NCBI GenBank assembly: GCA_021205365.1
Contig: JAJPXP010000024.1
Span: 3,260 to 41,153 of the forward strand
Direction: 5' to 3'
DNA length: 37,894 bases
Source of the DNA: Clostridia bacterium
GTDB taxonomy: Bacteria > Bacillota > Clostridia > Oscillospirales > Butyricicoccaceae
A program made the translations under genes and the position numbers. This document shows positions 16,760-24,673 of the stretch, in pieces (within the stretch, counting starts at the first letter, position 1; every line of letters starts with the position of its first letter). The notes beneath the pieces were generated by a model that saw only the letters and a program-made list of their open reading frames with translations, made no database searches and was not told the DNA's origin.

Positions 16760-17536
16760 ATGAATGTTAAGCTGATTGCTTATACGCCGTCTCCGGAACA
16801 GTTGATTTCCGCAGCGGCAAAGACCTGCTATTCTGCAGCTACGGTTGATACGCTGCTCGATGGCCTGGATGAGGAAAAAACAAAATCCTATCTGACGATG
16901 CTGACTGATATCGGTCATGAAAGCCCGATTGAGCATGCATCCTTTACCTTTGCCATCGAAGGCGTTTCCCGTTCGCTGCTGGCGCAGATCACCCGACACC
17001 GCATGGCATCCTTCAGTGTACAATCTCAGCGCTATGTCAGGGAGCATGCATTTGAGTTTGTGCTTCCGCATGAAATTGAGGCAGTGCCGGAGGCCAAAGA
17101 AGCATTCCTCAAAGCTATGGAGGATGACCAGAAAACGTATGAGAAGCTGTCTGCAATCCTGCAGGAAAAGCATATGCAGACCTTCCTTGCAGAGGGCTGC
17201 TCTGAAAAAGAAGCACGTCGCAAGGCAGAGAAGAAGGCGATTGAAGACGCGCGCTACGTGCTTCCCAATGCCTGTGCGACCAAGATGGTCATGACAGCAA
17301 ATGCCCGTTCTCTGCACAACTTTTTCCGCCTGCGCTGCTGCAATCGTGCGCAGTGGGAAATCCGTGAGTTGGCAGAGGAAATGTACAGGCAGGTTTGTGC
17401 TGTTGCGCCTACATTGTTCCGCAAAGCCGGACCATCCTGCACCTGTGGCGTCTGTTCCGAAGGCAAAATGAGCTGTGGCAGGGCGGCAGAAGTGCGTGAA
17501 AAATACGAGCAGATTCGCGGGGAGTGTAATAAATGA
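16760..17536 (+). CDS. thyX: Flavin-dependent thymidylate synthase ThyX
   Basis: Makes dTMP from dUMP using methylene-tetrahydrofolate, FAD and NADPH. The 258 residues contain the ThyX signature RHRMASFSVQSQR (79-91, consensus RHRxxSxxxxSQR), plus HESPIEHASFTF and RLRCCNRAQWEIRELA. The C-terminus has a Cys cluster (CTCGVC then C), common in clostridial ThyX. AAAGGA at 16742-16747 precedes the start by 12 bp. It overlaps tmk by ATGA, coupling two consecutive steps of dTTP synthesis. No ThyA is present in the window. Confidence 0.97.
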   Translation: MNVKLIAYTPSPEQLISAAAKTCYSAATVDTLLDGLDEEKTKSYLTMLTDIGHESPIEHASFTFAIEGVSRSLLAQITRHRMASFSVQSQRYVREHAFEFVLPHEIEAVPEAKEAFLKAMEDDQKTYEKLSAILQEKHMQTFLAEGCSEKEARRKAEKKAIEDARYVLPNACATKMVMTANARSLHNFFRLRCCNRAQWEIRELAEEMYRQVCAVAPTLFRKAGPSCTCGVCSEGKMSCGRAAEVREKYEQIRGECNK

Positions 17537-18192
17537 GTGGAAAGCTGCTGGTTCTGGAGGGAACCGATGCATCCGGCAAATCCACACAGTTTGAGCGTCT
17601 GTGCGGGGCGTTGGATGAACGAAATATTACATACCGCCGCCTGGTTTTTCCGCGCTATCAGGAAGAATCTTCTGCACTCATCCGCATGTATTTAAACGGT
17701 CAGTTTGGTTCACATCCGGATGATGTCAGCGCATATACTGCATCGACCTTTTTTGCAGTGGACCGCTATGCATCCTATCAGACAGAATGGAAAGACTATT
17801 ATGAAAACGGCGGCCTGATTCTGGCTGACCGCTATACGACTTCCAATGCTGTGCATCAGGCATCTAAGCTGGATGGGAAGGAACAGAAAGACTTTCTCGA
17901 CTGGCTGTTTGATTTTGAATACCGTATTATGGGGATTCCGGCGCCGGACCAGGTATATTTTCTGGATATGCCCACAGAAGCGGTGCAGAATCTGCTGGAG
18001 CACCGGCGGGGCAAGACACAGGATATCCATGAGAAGGATATGGGTTACCTGAAAAAATGCTATCAAACTGCTTCTCAGCTGGCAGACCAGTTTAGCTGGC
18101 ACCGTATCTGCTGCACGAAGGATCATGCGATCCGCACCATCGATGATATCTCATCCGAGCTTGTTGCAGCTGTACTTGATGCAATTGTCTAA
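17533..18192 (+). CDS. tmk: Thymidylate kinase
   Basis: Phosphorylates dTMP to dTDP with ATP. The 219 residues show a P-loop EGTDASGKST (9-18), the DRY-type motif ILADRYTTSN that contacts the nucleotide base region, and a lid segment around HRRGKTQDIHEKD. The Asp-Ala in the P-loop differs from the GxDGxGK form common in bacterial Tmk, so a diverged subfamily is likely. The start overlaps thyX by 4 bp. The thyX-tmk pair with an upstream DnaA-box-like site suggests a dTTP supply unit. Confidence 0.9.
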   Translation: MSGKLLVLEGTDASGKSTQFERLCGALDERNITYRRLVFPRYQEESSALIRMYLNGQFGSHPDDVSAYTASTFFAVDRYASYQTEWKDYYENGGLILADRYTTSNAVHQASKLDGKEQKDFLDWLFDFEYRIMGIPAPDQVYFLDMPTEAVQNLLEHRRGKTQDIHEKDMGYLKKCYQTASQLADQFSWHRICCTKDHAIRTIDDISSELVAAVLDAIV

Positions 18193-18210
18193 AGGAGATC
18201 ATAATTATAT

Positions 18211-19113
18211 ATGCTACCATTTCAACCTGTCAAATTAGAGGATAAGGAGAAGGCAGACGAATGTCTGTCAAAACAAAATTACCGTATTTGTGAACATTGT
18301 TTTGCTGATCTTTTTATCTGGAAAGATCATTATGATACACAGCTTTGCTTTTTTGGCGGTTTTTTGATTATCAAAATGGCGACCTTCCCGGAAAAGGTTC
18401 CGATGTATCTCGCGCCAATCGGGAAGGGCGATTTGAAGGAAGTATTGCTTGCAATGGAAGACGATGCTCGGGAGCGCGGCATCGATTTTACTCTGTGCAG
18501 CATTCCAGAGCCGATGGTTACCGAAATCGAAGCAGCAATGCCCCGACATTATTCGATCAGCGATTTTCCGGATGGTGCAGATTATATCTATTCTGCAGAA
18601 AAGCTGATAACCCTTTCCGGCAAGAAGCTGCAGTCCAAACGCAATTTTGTCAACCGGTTTAAAAAGACCTATGAAGGACGATGGTCTTATGAGGAAATGA
18701 CAGATGAAAATAAGCAGGAAGCTTATGCATTTCATTTGCACTGGTGCGAAACCGGTGATAACTGTCCCAATGGCACCATGTATTCCGGCGAAACCTGTGC
18801 AGTATCTCTGGCTCTGGATAACCGGAAAGCCCTCGGCATGAAGGGCGGCATTCTCCGGCTGGATGGAAAGGTAATTGCATTTACCATGGGATGTCCGGTC
18901 AGTGAAGATACCTATGTTGTCCAGCTGGAAAAGGCTGAAGCTTCGATTGCCGGTGCCTATCCCATGATTAACCAGCAGTTTGCCCAGCACAATTTTGAAG
19001 GCTATACCTATGTCAACCGTGAGGATGACCTGGGGCTGGAGGGCTTGCGCAAGGCAAAACTGTCCTATCATCCTGCGATGATGGGCAAAAAATTTATGGC
19101 GGTGAAAGCATGA
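18211..19113 (+). CDS. DUF2156 (MprF C-terminal-like) aminoacyltransferase-fold protein
   Basis: Soluble protein of 300 residues resembling DUF2156, the GNAT-like fold found in the cytosolic domain of phosphatidylglycerol lysyltransferases. The tail motif YVNREDDLGLEGLRKAKLSY is highly characteristic, as is SKRNFVNRFKK near the middle. The N-terminal membrane part of MprF is absent, so this standalone form may act on something other than lipid. AAAGGAG at 18191-18197 is 13 bp before ATG, a long spacing. It overlaps the next gene by ATGA, so the two GNAT-fold proteins are probably made together. Substrate unknown. Confidence 0.85.
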   Translation: MLPFQPVKLEDKEKADECLSKQNYRICEHCFADLFIWKDHYDTQLCFFGGFLIIKMATFPEKVPMYLAPIGKGDLKEVLLAMEDDARERGIDFTLCSIPEPMVTEIEAAMPRHYSISDFPDGADYIYSAEKLITLSGKKLQSKRNFVNRFKKTYEGRWSYEEMTDENKQEAYAFHLHWCETGDNCPNGTMYSGETCAVSLALDNRKALGMKGGILRLDGKVIAFTMGCPVSEDTYVVQLEKAEASIAGAYPMINQQFAQHNFEGYTYVNREDDLGLEGLRKAKLSYHPAMMGKKFMAVKA

Positions 19114-19928
19114 TACGGTTTGCTGAACAATCTGATTTCCATGCGGTTCTTTCTCTTTGGAAGCGCTGTTTTCCCGGAGATGACGCTTTTCGCGACTGGT
19201 TTTTTCACCATGCGTATGATCCCGCTGTGACACTGCTCGATGAGGAACATGGCGAAATCTGTGCCATGGTGCAGATGCTGCCGTATATGCTTCGCGATGT
19301 ACGCGGCATCCGTCCGGTCACTTATATCTATGGAGCCTGTACAGCGCCGGAACATCGCCGGCAGCACCGTATGGATCGTCTGTTGCAGTATTCGTTTGCA
19401 TGGGACAGAGAGCACGGAAGAGCAGCTTCCATTCTGATTCCGCAGGAGGACTGGCTGTTTGGATTTTACGATCAGTTTGGCTATCGAACTGCTTTTTATC
19501 TTGACACAATCACGCGGAAGCGTGAAAATAAAGCTGTTTCCGGTACAGTACGCTGTCTGAATGCAGCAGATATCCCGGTTATGCGGGAATTGTATGAGGA
19601 TAGTACGGGTATGCGCCTGCTTCGATCCGATGCAGAATGGAATACCCAGCTTGACATGTTTCAGGCACTTGGCATGGGGGCATTTGGCTTGGAAAGTAAC
19701 GGCAGGCTGCAAAGCTATGCATTTGTCTGGAATGATGGGGCAGAAAAGCTTTGGGCACAGGAATGCTGTGGTACCGATACCGACATGCTTGCCCAAGGGA
19801 TTTTGCAGGCATGTGATTGCAGTGAAATCCGTATGACTTCCGCTGGAATTGAACACAAGCTGGGCTGTATCCGTTATCACGACGATACATCAGTGCAGCC
19901 CGGATATTTTAATCTGTTATTTAACTGA
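19110..19928 (+). CDS. GNAT-family N-acetyltransferase (Eis-like arrangement)
   Basis: Protein of 272 residues. The first half is a GNAT domain with the acetyl-CoA pocket near YIYGACTAPEHRRQHRMDRL (about 72-91) and DWLFGFYDQFGYR further on. The second half looks like a degenerate second GNAT/SCP-like domain, as in Eis-type proteins. The start overlaps the DUF2156 gene. The acceptor is unknown. Such pairs of DUF2156 plus Eis-like GNAT genes are often adjacent in clostridia (recollection, not checked). Confidence 0.8.
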   Translation: MIRFAEQSDFHAVLSLWKRCFPGDDAFRDWFFHHAYDPAVTLLDEEHGEICAMVQMLPYMLRDVRGIRPVTYIYGACTAPEHRRQHRMDRLLQYSFAWDREHGRAASILIPQEDWLFGFYDQFGYRTAFYLDTITRKRENKAVSGTVRCLNAADIPVMRELYEDSTGMRLLRSDAEWNTQLDMFQALGMGAFGLESNGRLQSYAFVWNDGAEKLWAQECCGTDTDMLAQGILQACDCSEIRMTSAGIEHKLGCIRYHDDTSVQPGYFNLLFN

Positions 19929-19941
19929 GGAGGAAATTGTT

Positions 19942-20484
19942 ATGGTATATGTTTTCCATGTAGATGGCTATGAAGATACGGAGATGATTGCGCCGCTGGA
20001 TATGCTGTCCCGTGCAGGCATTCCGATGACCCGTGTGGGTGTAACCGGCAAGACTATCACCAGTAAAATGGGATTTACCATTGATACCGATATCACGCCG
20101 GAACAGCTGGATCTATCTGACTGTGAAATGATTTTCCTTCCGGGCGGACCGGGAACCAAGAATTATTTTGACAAGCCGGTCATTGATAAGGCAATTTCCT
20201 ACTGCATGGAAAATCATTGTTATATGGCTGCAATCTGTGCAGCACCGTCCGTACTGGCTGCAAAGGGTGCGCTGGACGGCAAAAAAGCCGTCTGCCATTT
20301 TAGCGTAGATGAGAAAATGGGCAATACACAGCTGCAGAAGGATACGCTTGTTTGTGTGGATGATAATGTGATTACCGGATGTGGCGCTGCTGCATCCATT
20401 GAACTGGGGCTGACCATGGTTGAACTGCTTCGCGGCAAGGAAGCTGCTGACAAGGTACGTCATGGAATTGAATACCGTGGATAA
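19942..20484 (+). CDS. DJ-1/PfpI family protein (ThiJ/YajL-like)
   Basis: Protein of 180 residues starting at ATG 19942, with AGGAGG at 19928-19933. The glutamine-amidotransferase-like fold has the acidic residue in the MIAPLD region, the FLPGGPG loop and the nucleophile elbow MAAICAAPSVLAAKGALDGK, containing the reactive Cys of DJ-1. Homologues act as protein/nucleotide deglycases or chaperones against methylglyoxal, and this function is debated. The end overlaps the next gene by 23 bp. Confidence 0.92.
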   Translation: MVYVFHVDGYEDTEMIAPLDMLSRAGIPMTRVGVTGKTITSKMGFTIDTDITPEQLDLSDCEMIFLPGGPGTKNYFDKPVIDKAISYCMENHCYMAAICAAPSVLAAKGALDGKKAVCHFSVDEKMGNTQLQKDTLVCVDDNVITGCGAAASIELGLTMVELLRGKEAADKVRHGIEYRG

Positions 20485-21040
20485 ATCTGAGCTCCGCAGC
20501 ACATTGCTGCGGCAGCGGCATGCAATTCCACAGGCAGAACGCGATGCTGTAAATCAGTCGATTTGCCAAAAGGTGGTTGCAAGCACACAGTATCACGAAG
20601 CAGAAAACATTTTCATTTACTGGTCTACAGAGGATGAGATTGATACCCATGCCATTATTGCAGATGCATTGCGGCAGGGCAAGCGAGTATGTGTTCCCAA
20701 ATGCCTGCCGGGACATGTGATGGAACCGAGACAGATTTTGTCCGAAGCTGACCTGACCGAGGAAACCTTTGGCATTCCTGAGCCGGGGGCGCATTGTGAG
20801 GTCATATCATCCGATGAAATTCAGCTTTGCATTGTCCCGGCGCTTGCCTGCGATTCTTCGGGCACGCGTCTGGGGTATGGAGGTGGGTTTTATGACCGCT
20901 TTTTGCCAAAAACACGTGCATACCGCATGGCACTTTGTGCACAGGCTCGGATATTGGAAACCATTCCGGTACAGCCGCATGATGTCCGCTGTGATTGTAT
21001 CATGACTGAAACTGAGGTGATGCTGATTCATGAAAGATAA
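20462..21040 (+). CDS. 5-formyltetrahydrofolate cyclo-ligase
   Basis: ATP-dependent conversion of 5-formyl-THF to 5,10-methenyl-THF, which recycles folate for one-carbon reactions such as ThyX. I start it at ATG 20462, inside the DJ-1 gene, with AAGG 6 bp upstream; the frame is open a little further. The 192 residues fit the family. The signature GTRLGYGGGFYDRFL is near residue 130, and the N-terminal KSELRSTLLRQRHAI is typical. It overlaps the CPBP gene by 11 bp. Folate link to thyX upstream is inference from pathway. Confidence 0.93.
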   Translation: MELNTVDKSELRSTLLRQRHAIPQAERDAVNQSICQKVVASTQYHEAENIFIYWSTEDEIDTHAIIADALRQGKRVCVPKCLPGHVMEPRQILSEADLTEETFGIPEPGAHCEVISSDEIQLCIVPALACDSSGTRLGYGGGFYDRFLPKTRAYRMALCAQARILETIPVQPHDVRCDCIMTETEVMLIHER

Positions 21041-21923
21041 ATCAACTCTGCTGCCGGGGCTTATGCTGTTTGCCTGCTTTATTATCCTGACAGTTTGCAG
21101 CATTGGCTTTGATTTTGCCTTTTCCAGAATTCCATCTGTTGGAATTATTGTGGTTGAAATGCTGGCATTTATACCGCCGGCTTATTGCCTGTACAAGGCG
21201 CAGGATGACAGTTTCCGGTTGAATTTCCGTTTGGAACGGCATAACAAAAAGCTGCCGATTTACTTTGGCTTTACTGTAAAATTTGCTTTGGCTGTTTCTT
21301 TTCTGTCTTTTTTGGCAAACCTGATTGTATATGTGATCTGTGGTGCAAATGATATTGATGTCAGCAGCATGATTACGACAAGCGGTGTCGGAAACCAGTA
21401 TGGATTTATCAGCTTTCTTGGCATTGTGATTCTGTCTCCAATTGTAGAGGAAGTTTTTGTGCGCGGGGCATTGTTTTCCGCCTTTGAACGGGAGGCCGGT
21501 ACAGTTGTAAGCATTGTTTTGAGTGGTATCTGCTTTGCTATGCTGCATGGTTCATTATTTAACTTTGTAGGGCCGCTGATTGCCGGGTGTGCGTATGCAT
21601 TCCTGGTATATATGTTTGATTCAATCTGGCCTGCAATCCTTGCACATATGATTAATAACTGTTATTATTATATTATTAACTATCTGATTCACCTGTACAG
21701 CTCTTTCGGAATCTGGAAATACTTTACTTATATCAATGTCATTCTTTTCCTGCTGACGTTGTATCTGACACTCCGTTCACTGGAATCTCAGATCCGTCTG
21801 CACCGTCTGCGCAGGCTGGCGCCAAACAGTGGTACCGTTTTGTTGTCTGTCCGCGACTGTATAGTGAATCCTGGATTTTTTATTTTTATTTCCAGCTTTG
21901 TCGTCAGCATCGCGCTGAAATAG
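21030..21923 (+). CDS. CPBP-family intramembrane metalloprotease (Abi/CAAX-like)
   Basis: Membrane protein of 297 residues with about eight hydrophobic segments. The conserved CPBP motifs are present: EEVFVRG at 140-146 (EExxxR), FAMLHGSLFNF with His173, and AHMINN near 206-211. Family members include CAAX prenyl endopeptidases and bacteriocin-immunity proteins, but substrates in clostridia are mostly unknown. GAGGTGA at 21014-21020 is the ribosome-binding site, within the end of the cyclo-ligase gene. Confidence 0.9.
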   Translation: MKDKSTLLPGLMLFACFIILTVCSIGFDFAFSRIPSVGIIVVEMLAFIPPAYCLYKAQDDSFRLNFRLERHNKKLPIYFGFTVKFALAVSFLSFLANLIVYVICGANDIDVSSMITTSGVGNQYGFISFLGIVILSPIVEEVFVRGALFSAFEREAGTVVSIVLSGICFAMLHGSLFNFVGPLIAGCAYAFLVYMFDSIWPAILAHMINNCYYYIINYLIHLYSSFGIWKYFTYINVILFLLTLYLTLRSLESQIRLHRLRRLAPNSGTVLLSVRDCIVNPGFFIFISSFVVSIALK

Positions 21924-21939
21924 AGAGAAAATGCTAACC

Positions 21940-21959
21940 CTTTTGCCAAATGGCAAAAG
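21940..21959 (+). repeat. Intra-operon hairpin before mltG
   Basis: Perfect 8-bp stem CTTTTGCC/GGCAAAAG around AAAT, in the 51-bp gap between the CPBP gene and mltG. It has no T-run after it and ends just before the mltG ribosome-binding site, so mRNA processing or attenuation is more likely than termination. Confidence 0.5.
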
Positions 21960-21974
21960 AGAAAGGATACTGAT

Positions 21975-23093
21975 ATGAAAGCTAACAAGAAAAAAGCATC
22001 AGCCCCTGAACAGCCGGTAAAACGGAAAAAGAAGCGTTCCGGCATCAGCGGAACCCTCCGCTATCTGCTCACCATACTGATTGTTTCAGCTGTGCTGGCA
22101 ACGACCGGTATTCTATTGTCCAACGATCTGTTTGCTCTTGCAAAACCAGACCGCGATATTACGATTACCATTCCGGAAGATGCCTCTGTTGGCAAGGTTT
22201 CGAAGCTGCTGGATAAAAGTGGGGTTGTTAACTACGGTTCCTTCTTCCATTTATTTACTAGCATTGTTTACAGGGATATTGAATTCCGTCCGGGCATGTG
22301 GACCTTAAATTCCGATATGGATTACCGTGAAATCGTCAACGAAATACGTTTGACCAGCAAGAGTACTGTAACCGTTACAATTCCTGAGGGTTACACCATC
22401 GACGATATCATTGATCTTCTCGTCGAAAATGGACTCAGCTCGGAAACAGAGCTGAAGACAGTTTTGCAGAACAGCGATTTCACGTATGATTTCTTGCCGG
22501 ACGACATCGGCAATGAAACCAATAGCTTGGAAGGCTACCTGTTCCCGGACACTTATGAATTTTATCTCAGTGACAGTGCGGAAACCATTATCAGCAAGAT
22601 GCTGGGTAATTTTGAAAACAAGATCAATGATGATTCAGATGGGAAGAGCCTTGCGCAGCTTTGCAAAGAAAAAGACTTGTCTGTTTCTGATATGGTCATC
22701 ATCGCTTCCATGGTGGAAAAGGAATCTGTGGATGCAGACGATATGTTGAATGTATCCGGTGTCATCTGGAACCGATTGGATCATGCATCAGAATATCCGT
22801 ATCTGAATATTGATGCCACGATTCAGTATGTAGTTGGACATACAGATCTGACAGATGCTGATATGAAATATGACAGTCCATATAACACTTATACGAGCAA
22901 GGGACTGCCGCCTGGACCGATTTGTAATCCGGGCTATGATGCACTGCTGGCAGCTGTACAGCCCGCAGTACACGATTATTATTACTACGTTGCAAATGCC
23001 GACCATACCGCACATATCTATGCGAAAACACAGGAAGAACAGACTGCCAATATTGCAGCTGTCCAAAAACAGAAAGAAGCGTCCGGCAATTAA
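21975..23093 (+). CDS. mltG: Endolytic murein transglycosylase MltG
   Basis: Membrane-anchored lytic transglycosylase thought to end or release nascent glycan strands. The 372 residues have a Lys/Arg-rich cytosolic tail (1-25), one TM helix (about 28-50), a LysM-like segment and the YceG fold. The catalytic Glu is E248 in SMVEKES, and the substrate-groove motif YTSKGLPPGPICNPG is conserved. AAAGGA at 21962-21967 precedes ATG. The neighbouring U32 protease and alaS match the yrrL/yrrO/alaS neighbourhood of Bacillus. Confidence 0.94.
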   Translation: MKANKKKASAPEQPVKRKKKRSGISGTLRYLLTILIVSAVLATTGILLSNDLFALAKPDRDITITIPEDASVGKVSKLLDKSGVVNYGSFFHLFTSIVYRDIEFRPGMWTLNSDMDYREIVNEIRLTSKSTVTVTIPEGYTIDDIIDLLVENGLSSETELKTVLQNSDFTYDFLPDDIGNETNSLEGYLFPDTYEFYLSDSAETIISKMLGNFENKINDDSDGKSLAQLCKEKDLSVSDMVIIASMVEKESVDADDMLNVSGVIWNRLDHASEYPYLNIDATIQYVVGHTDLTDADMKYDSPYNTYTSKGLPPGPICNPGYDALLAAVQPAVHDYYYYVANADHTAHIYAKTQEEQTANIAAVQKQKEASGN

Positions 23094-23102
23094 GGGGATA
23101 TT

Positions 23103-24359
23103 ATGAACAAGCCTGAAATTTTATCGCCCGCAGGCGATATGGAACGTCTGAAATATGCCATTGCCTATGGTGCTGACGCTGTCTATTTGGCGGGAAAGCA
23201 CTTTGGTATGCGTGCAGCTTCTGACAACTTTTCTGATGATGAACTGCGAGAAGGCATTGCATATGCGCATAAACGCGGTGTAAAAATTTATGTAACAGTC
23301 AACATTTCTCCGCGCTCCAATGAGTTTTCCGAGCTGGAGGGCTATCTGAAAAAGCTGTATGAATACGGTGCGGATGCTATTATTGTTTCTGACCTTGGTG
23401 TCATTCGTGTTGCAAAACGTGTGGTGCCGAAGCTTCCGCTGCATGTCAGTACGCAGACCAGCATCCTGAACTATGAAGCAGCACAGTTTTGGGTTGATAT
23501 GGGTGCGGAACGCATCGTGCTGGCACGTGAGCTTACACTGCAGGAAATCAAGACCATCCGTGACGCAATTCCGCCAGAGGTGGAAATTGAATGCTTTGTG
23601 CATGGCGCTATGTGCATCTCCTATTCTGGCCGCTGCCTGATTTCTAACTATACTACTGGACGTGACGCCAACCATGGCGCCTGCGCACAGTCCTGCCGCT
23701 GGAAGTATGCGCTGATGGAGGAAAAGCGCCCAGGACAGTATTTTCCGGTCGATGAAGATGAACGCGGCACATATCTCTATAATTCCAAGGATATGTGTAT
23801 GATTGACCACATTCCGGAGCTGGTTGCAGCTGGGATTACTTCTTTCAAGATCGAAGGGCGTGCAAAGACCGCCTATTATACTGCGGGCATTACCGCCGCA
23901 TATCGCCGCGCATTGGACCTATATCTTGCCAATCCGACGCCGGATTATCAGGTGCCGGAGAATATCCGTGAAGAAATCGGCAAAATCAGCCATCGGGAAT
24001 ACTTTACTGGCTTTTACTTTGGGCGCGATCCAAAGGGACAGTATTATCCAGATGTGATGTACATTCGTGACTGGGAAATCGCTGCGCTGTTTGAAAGCTG
24101 CGATGAAGAGGGAAATGCGGTTTTCGTATTGAAAAACAGGTTCTTTGCCGGGGATACATTGGAGCTTATGCAGCCGGGTAAGCCGGTTTATGAGTTCAAA
24201 GTGGAAGAAATGCGGAATGATGATGGCGAAGTGCTGGATGCAGCGCGCTCTGCTATGATGCGTCTGCATATAAAATTCCCATTTCAGGTATCGGATTTCT
24301 CCATTCTCCGCAAGGAAAAGGCCGCAAATCCAATCAAAAAGGTTGACAACAAAACCTAA
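23103..24359 (+). CDS. U32 family protein, TrhP/YrrO-like (tRNA hydroxylation)
   Basis: Protein of 418 residues with the exact U32 signature ECFVHGAMCISYSGRCLIS at 163-181. The N-terminal LSPAGDMERLKYAIAYGADA is the TIM-barrel start common to the family. Known relatives include E. coli TrhP and B. subtilis YrrN/YrrO, which work in 5-hydroxyuridine formation at tRNA position 34; the older label is collagenase-like protease. Position right after mltG favours the YrrO/TrhP branch. Four Cys residues of a possible Fe-S site are visible (C172, C178, and two in ACAQSCRWK). Its last codons contain the -35 of the alaS promoter. Confidence 0.9.
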   Translation: MNKPEILSPAGDMERLKYAIAYGADAVYLAGKHFGMRAASDNFSDDELREGIAYAHKRGVKIYVTVNISPRSNEFSELEGYLKKLYEYGADAIIVSDLGVIRVAKRVVPKLPLHVSTQTSILNYEAAQFWVDMGAERIVLARELTLQEIKTIRDAIPPEVEIECFVHGAMCISYSGRCLISNYTTGRDANHGACAQSCRWKYALMEEKRPGQYFPVDEDERGTYLYNSKDMCMIDHIPELVAAGITSFKIEGRAKTAYYTAGITAAYRRALDLYLANPTPDYQVPENIREEIGKISHREYFTGFYFGRDPKGQYYPDVMYIRDWEIAALFESCDEEGNAVFVLKNRFFAGDTLELMQPGKPVYEFKVEEMRNDDGEVLDAARSAMMRLHIKFPFQVSDFSILRKEKAANPIKKVDNKT

Positions 24360-24370
24360 ATGTGTATAAT
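24343..24370 (+). promoter_or_regulatory. Promoter of the alaS T-box transcript
   Basis: TTGACA (24343-24348), 16 bp, TATAAT (24365-24370), both consensus. The -35 lies within the end of the U32 gene. Confidence 0.85.
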
Positions 24371-24377
24371 AAAGATG

Positions 24378-24606
24378 TTATACAGCTAAAATGGCGATGA
24401 CGAAATGAGACAGGATTGGATGCCTATCAGAGAGCAGGGGATGGTGGAAGCCCTGCAGTGCAGCAGCCTGTCAGCTGCTTCCGAGCCATCCGGGATAAAC
24501 CGGATCGTTTGTCCGCGTTAAGGACGCACTGAGATGCCAATACTGGCAAATTAGGGTGGTACCGCGTAGCAAAGCCTTCGCCCCTATATTGGGGCGAAGG
24601 CTTTTT
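24378..24606 (+). promoter_or_regulatory. T-box riboswitch, alanine-type
   Basis: The leader senses uncharged tRNA-Ala. The conserved T-box AGGGTGGTACCGCG is at 24553-24566. The terminator has a 14-bp stem, 24571-24584 with 24591-24604, followed by T's to 24606. Stem I closes with ATGGC (24391-24395) and GCCAT (24485-24489). An inner helix GACAGG (24409-24414) with CCTGTC (24467-24472) leaves a specifier loop in which GCT (24474-24476), followed by a purine, is the likely alanine specifier. A second GCT at 24477-24479 is an alternative. The CGCGTTAAGGACGC stretch fits stem III. Confidence 0.93.
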
Positions 24607-24673
24607 GGTTTTCTGGTGAAGAGCTGTTGAAAATATCGTAAAAATTTTTTATTTATATATGGAGGCAAATGAC

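Noticed and set aside
19849-19941. Upstream in-frame extension of the DJ-1 gene
   Set aside because: It overlaps the GNAT gene and lacks a site, while AGGAGG fits ATG 19942 and the DJ-1 fold begins there.
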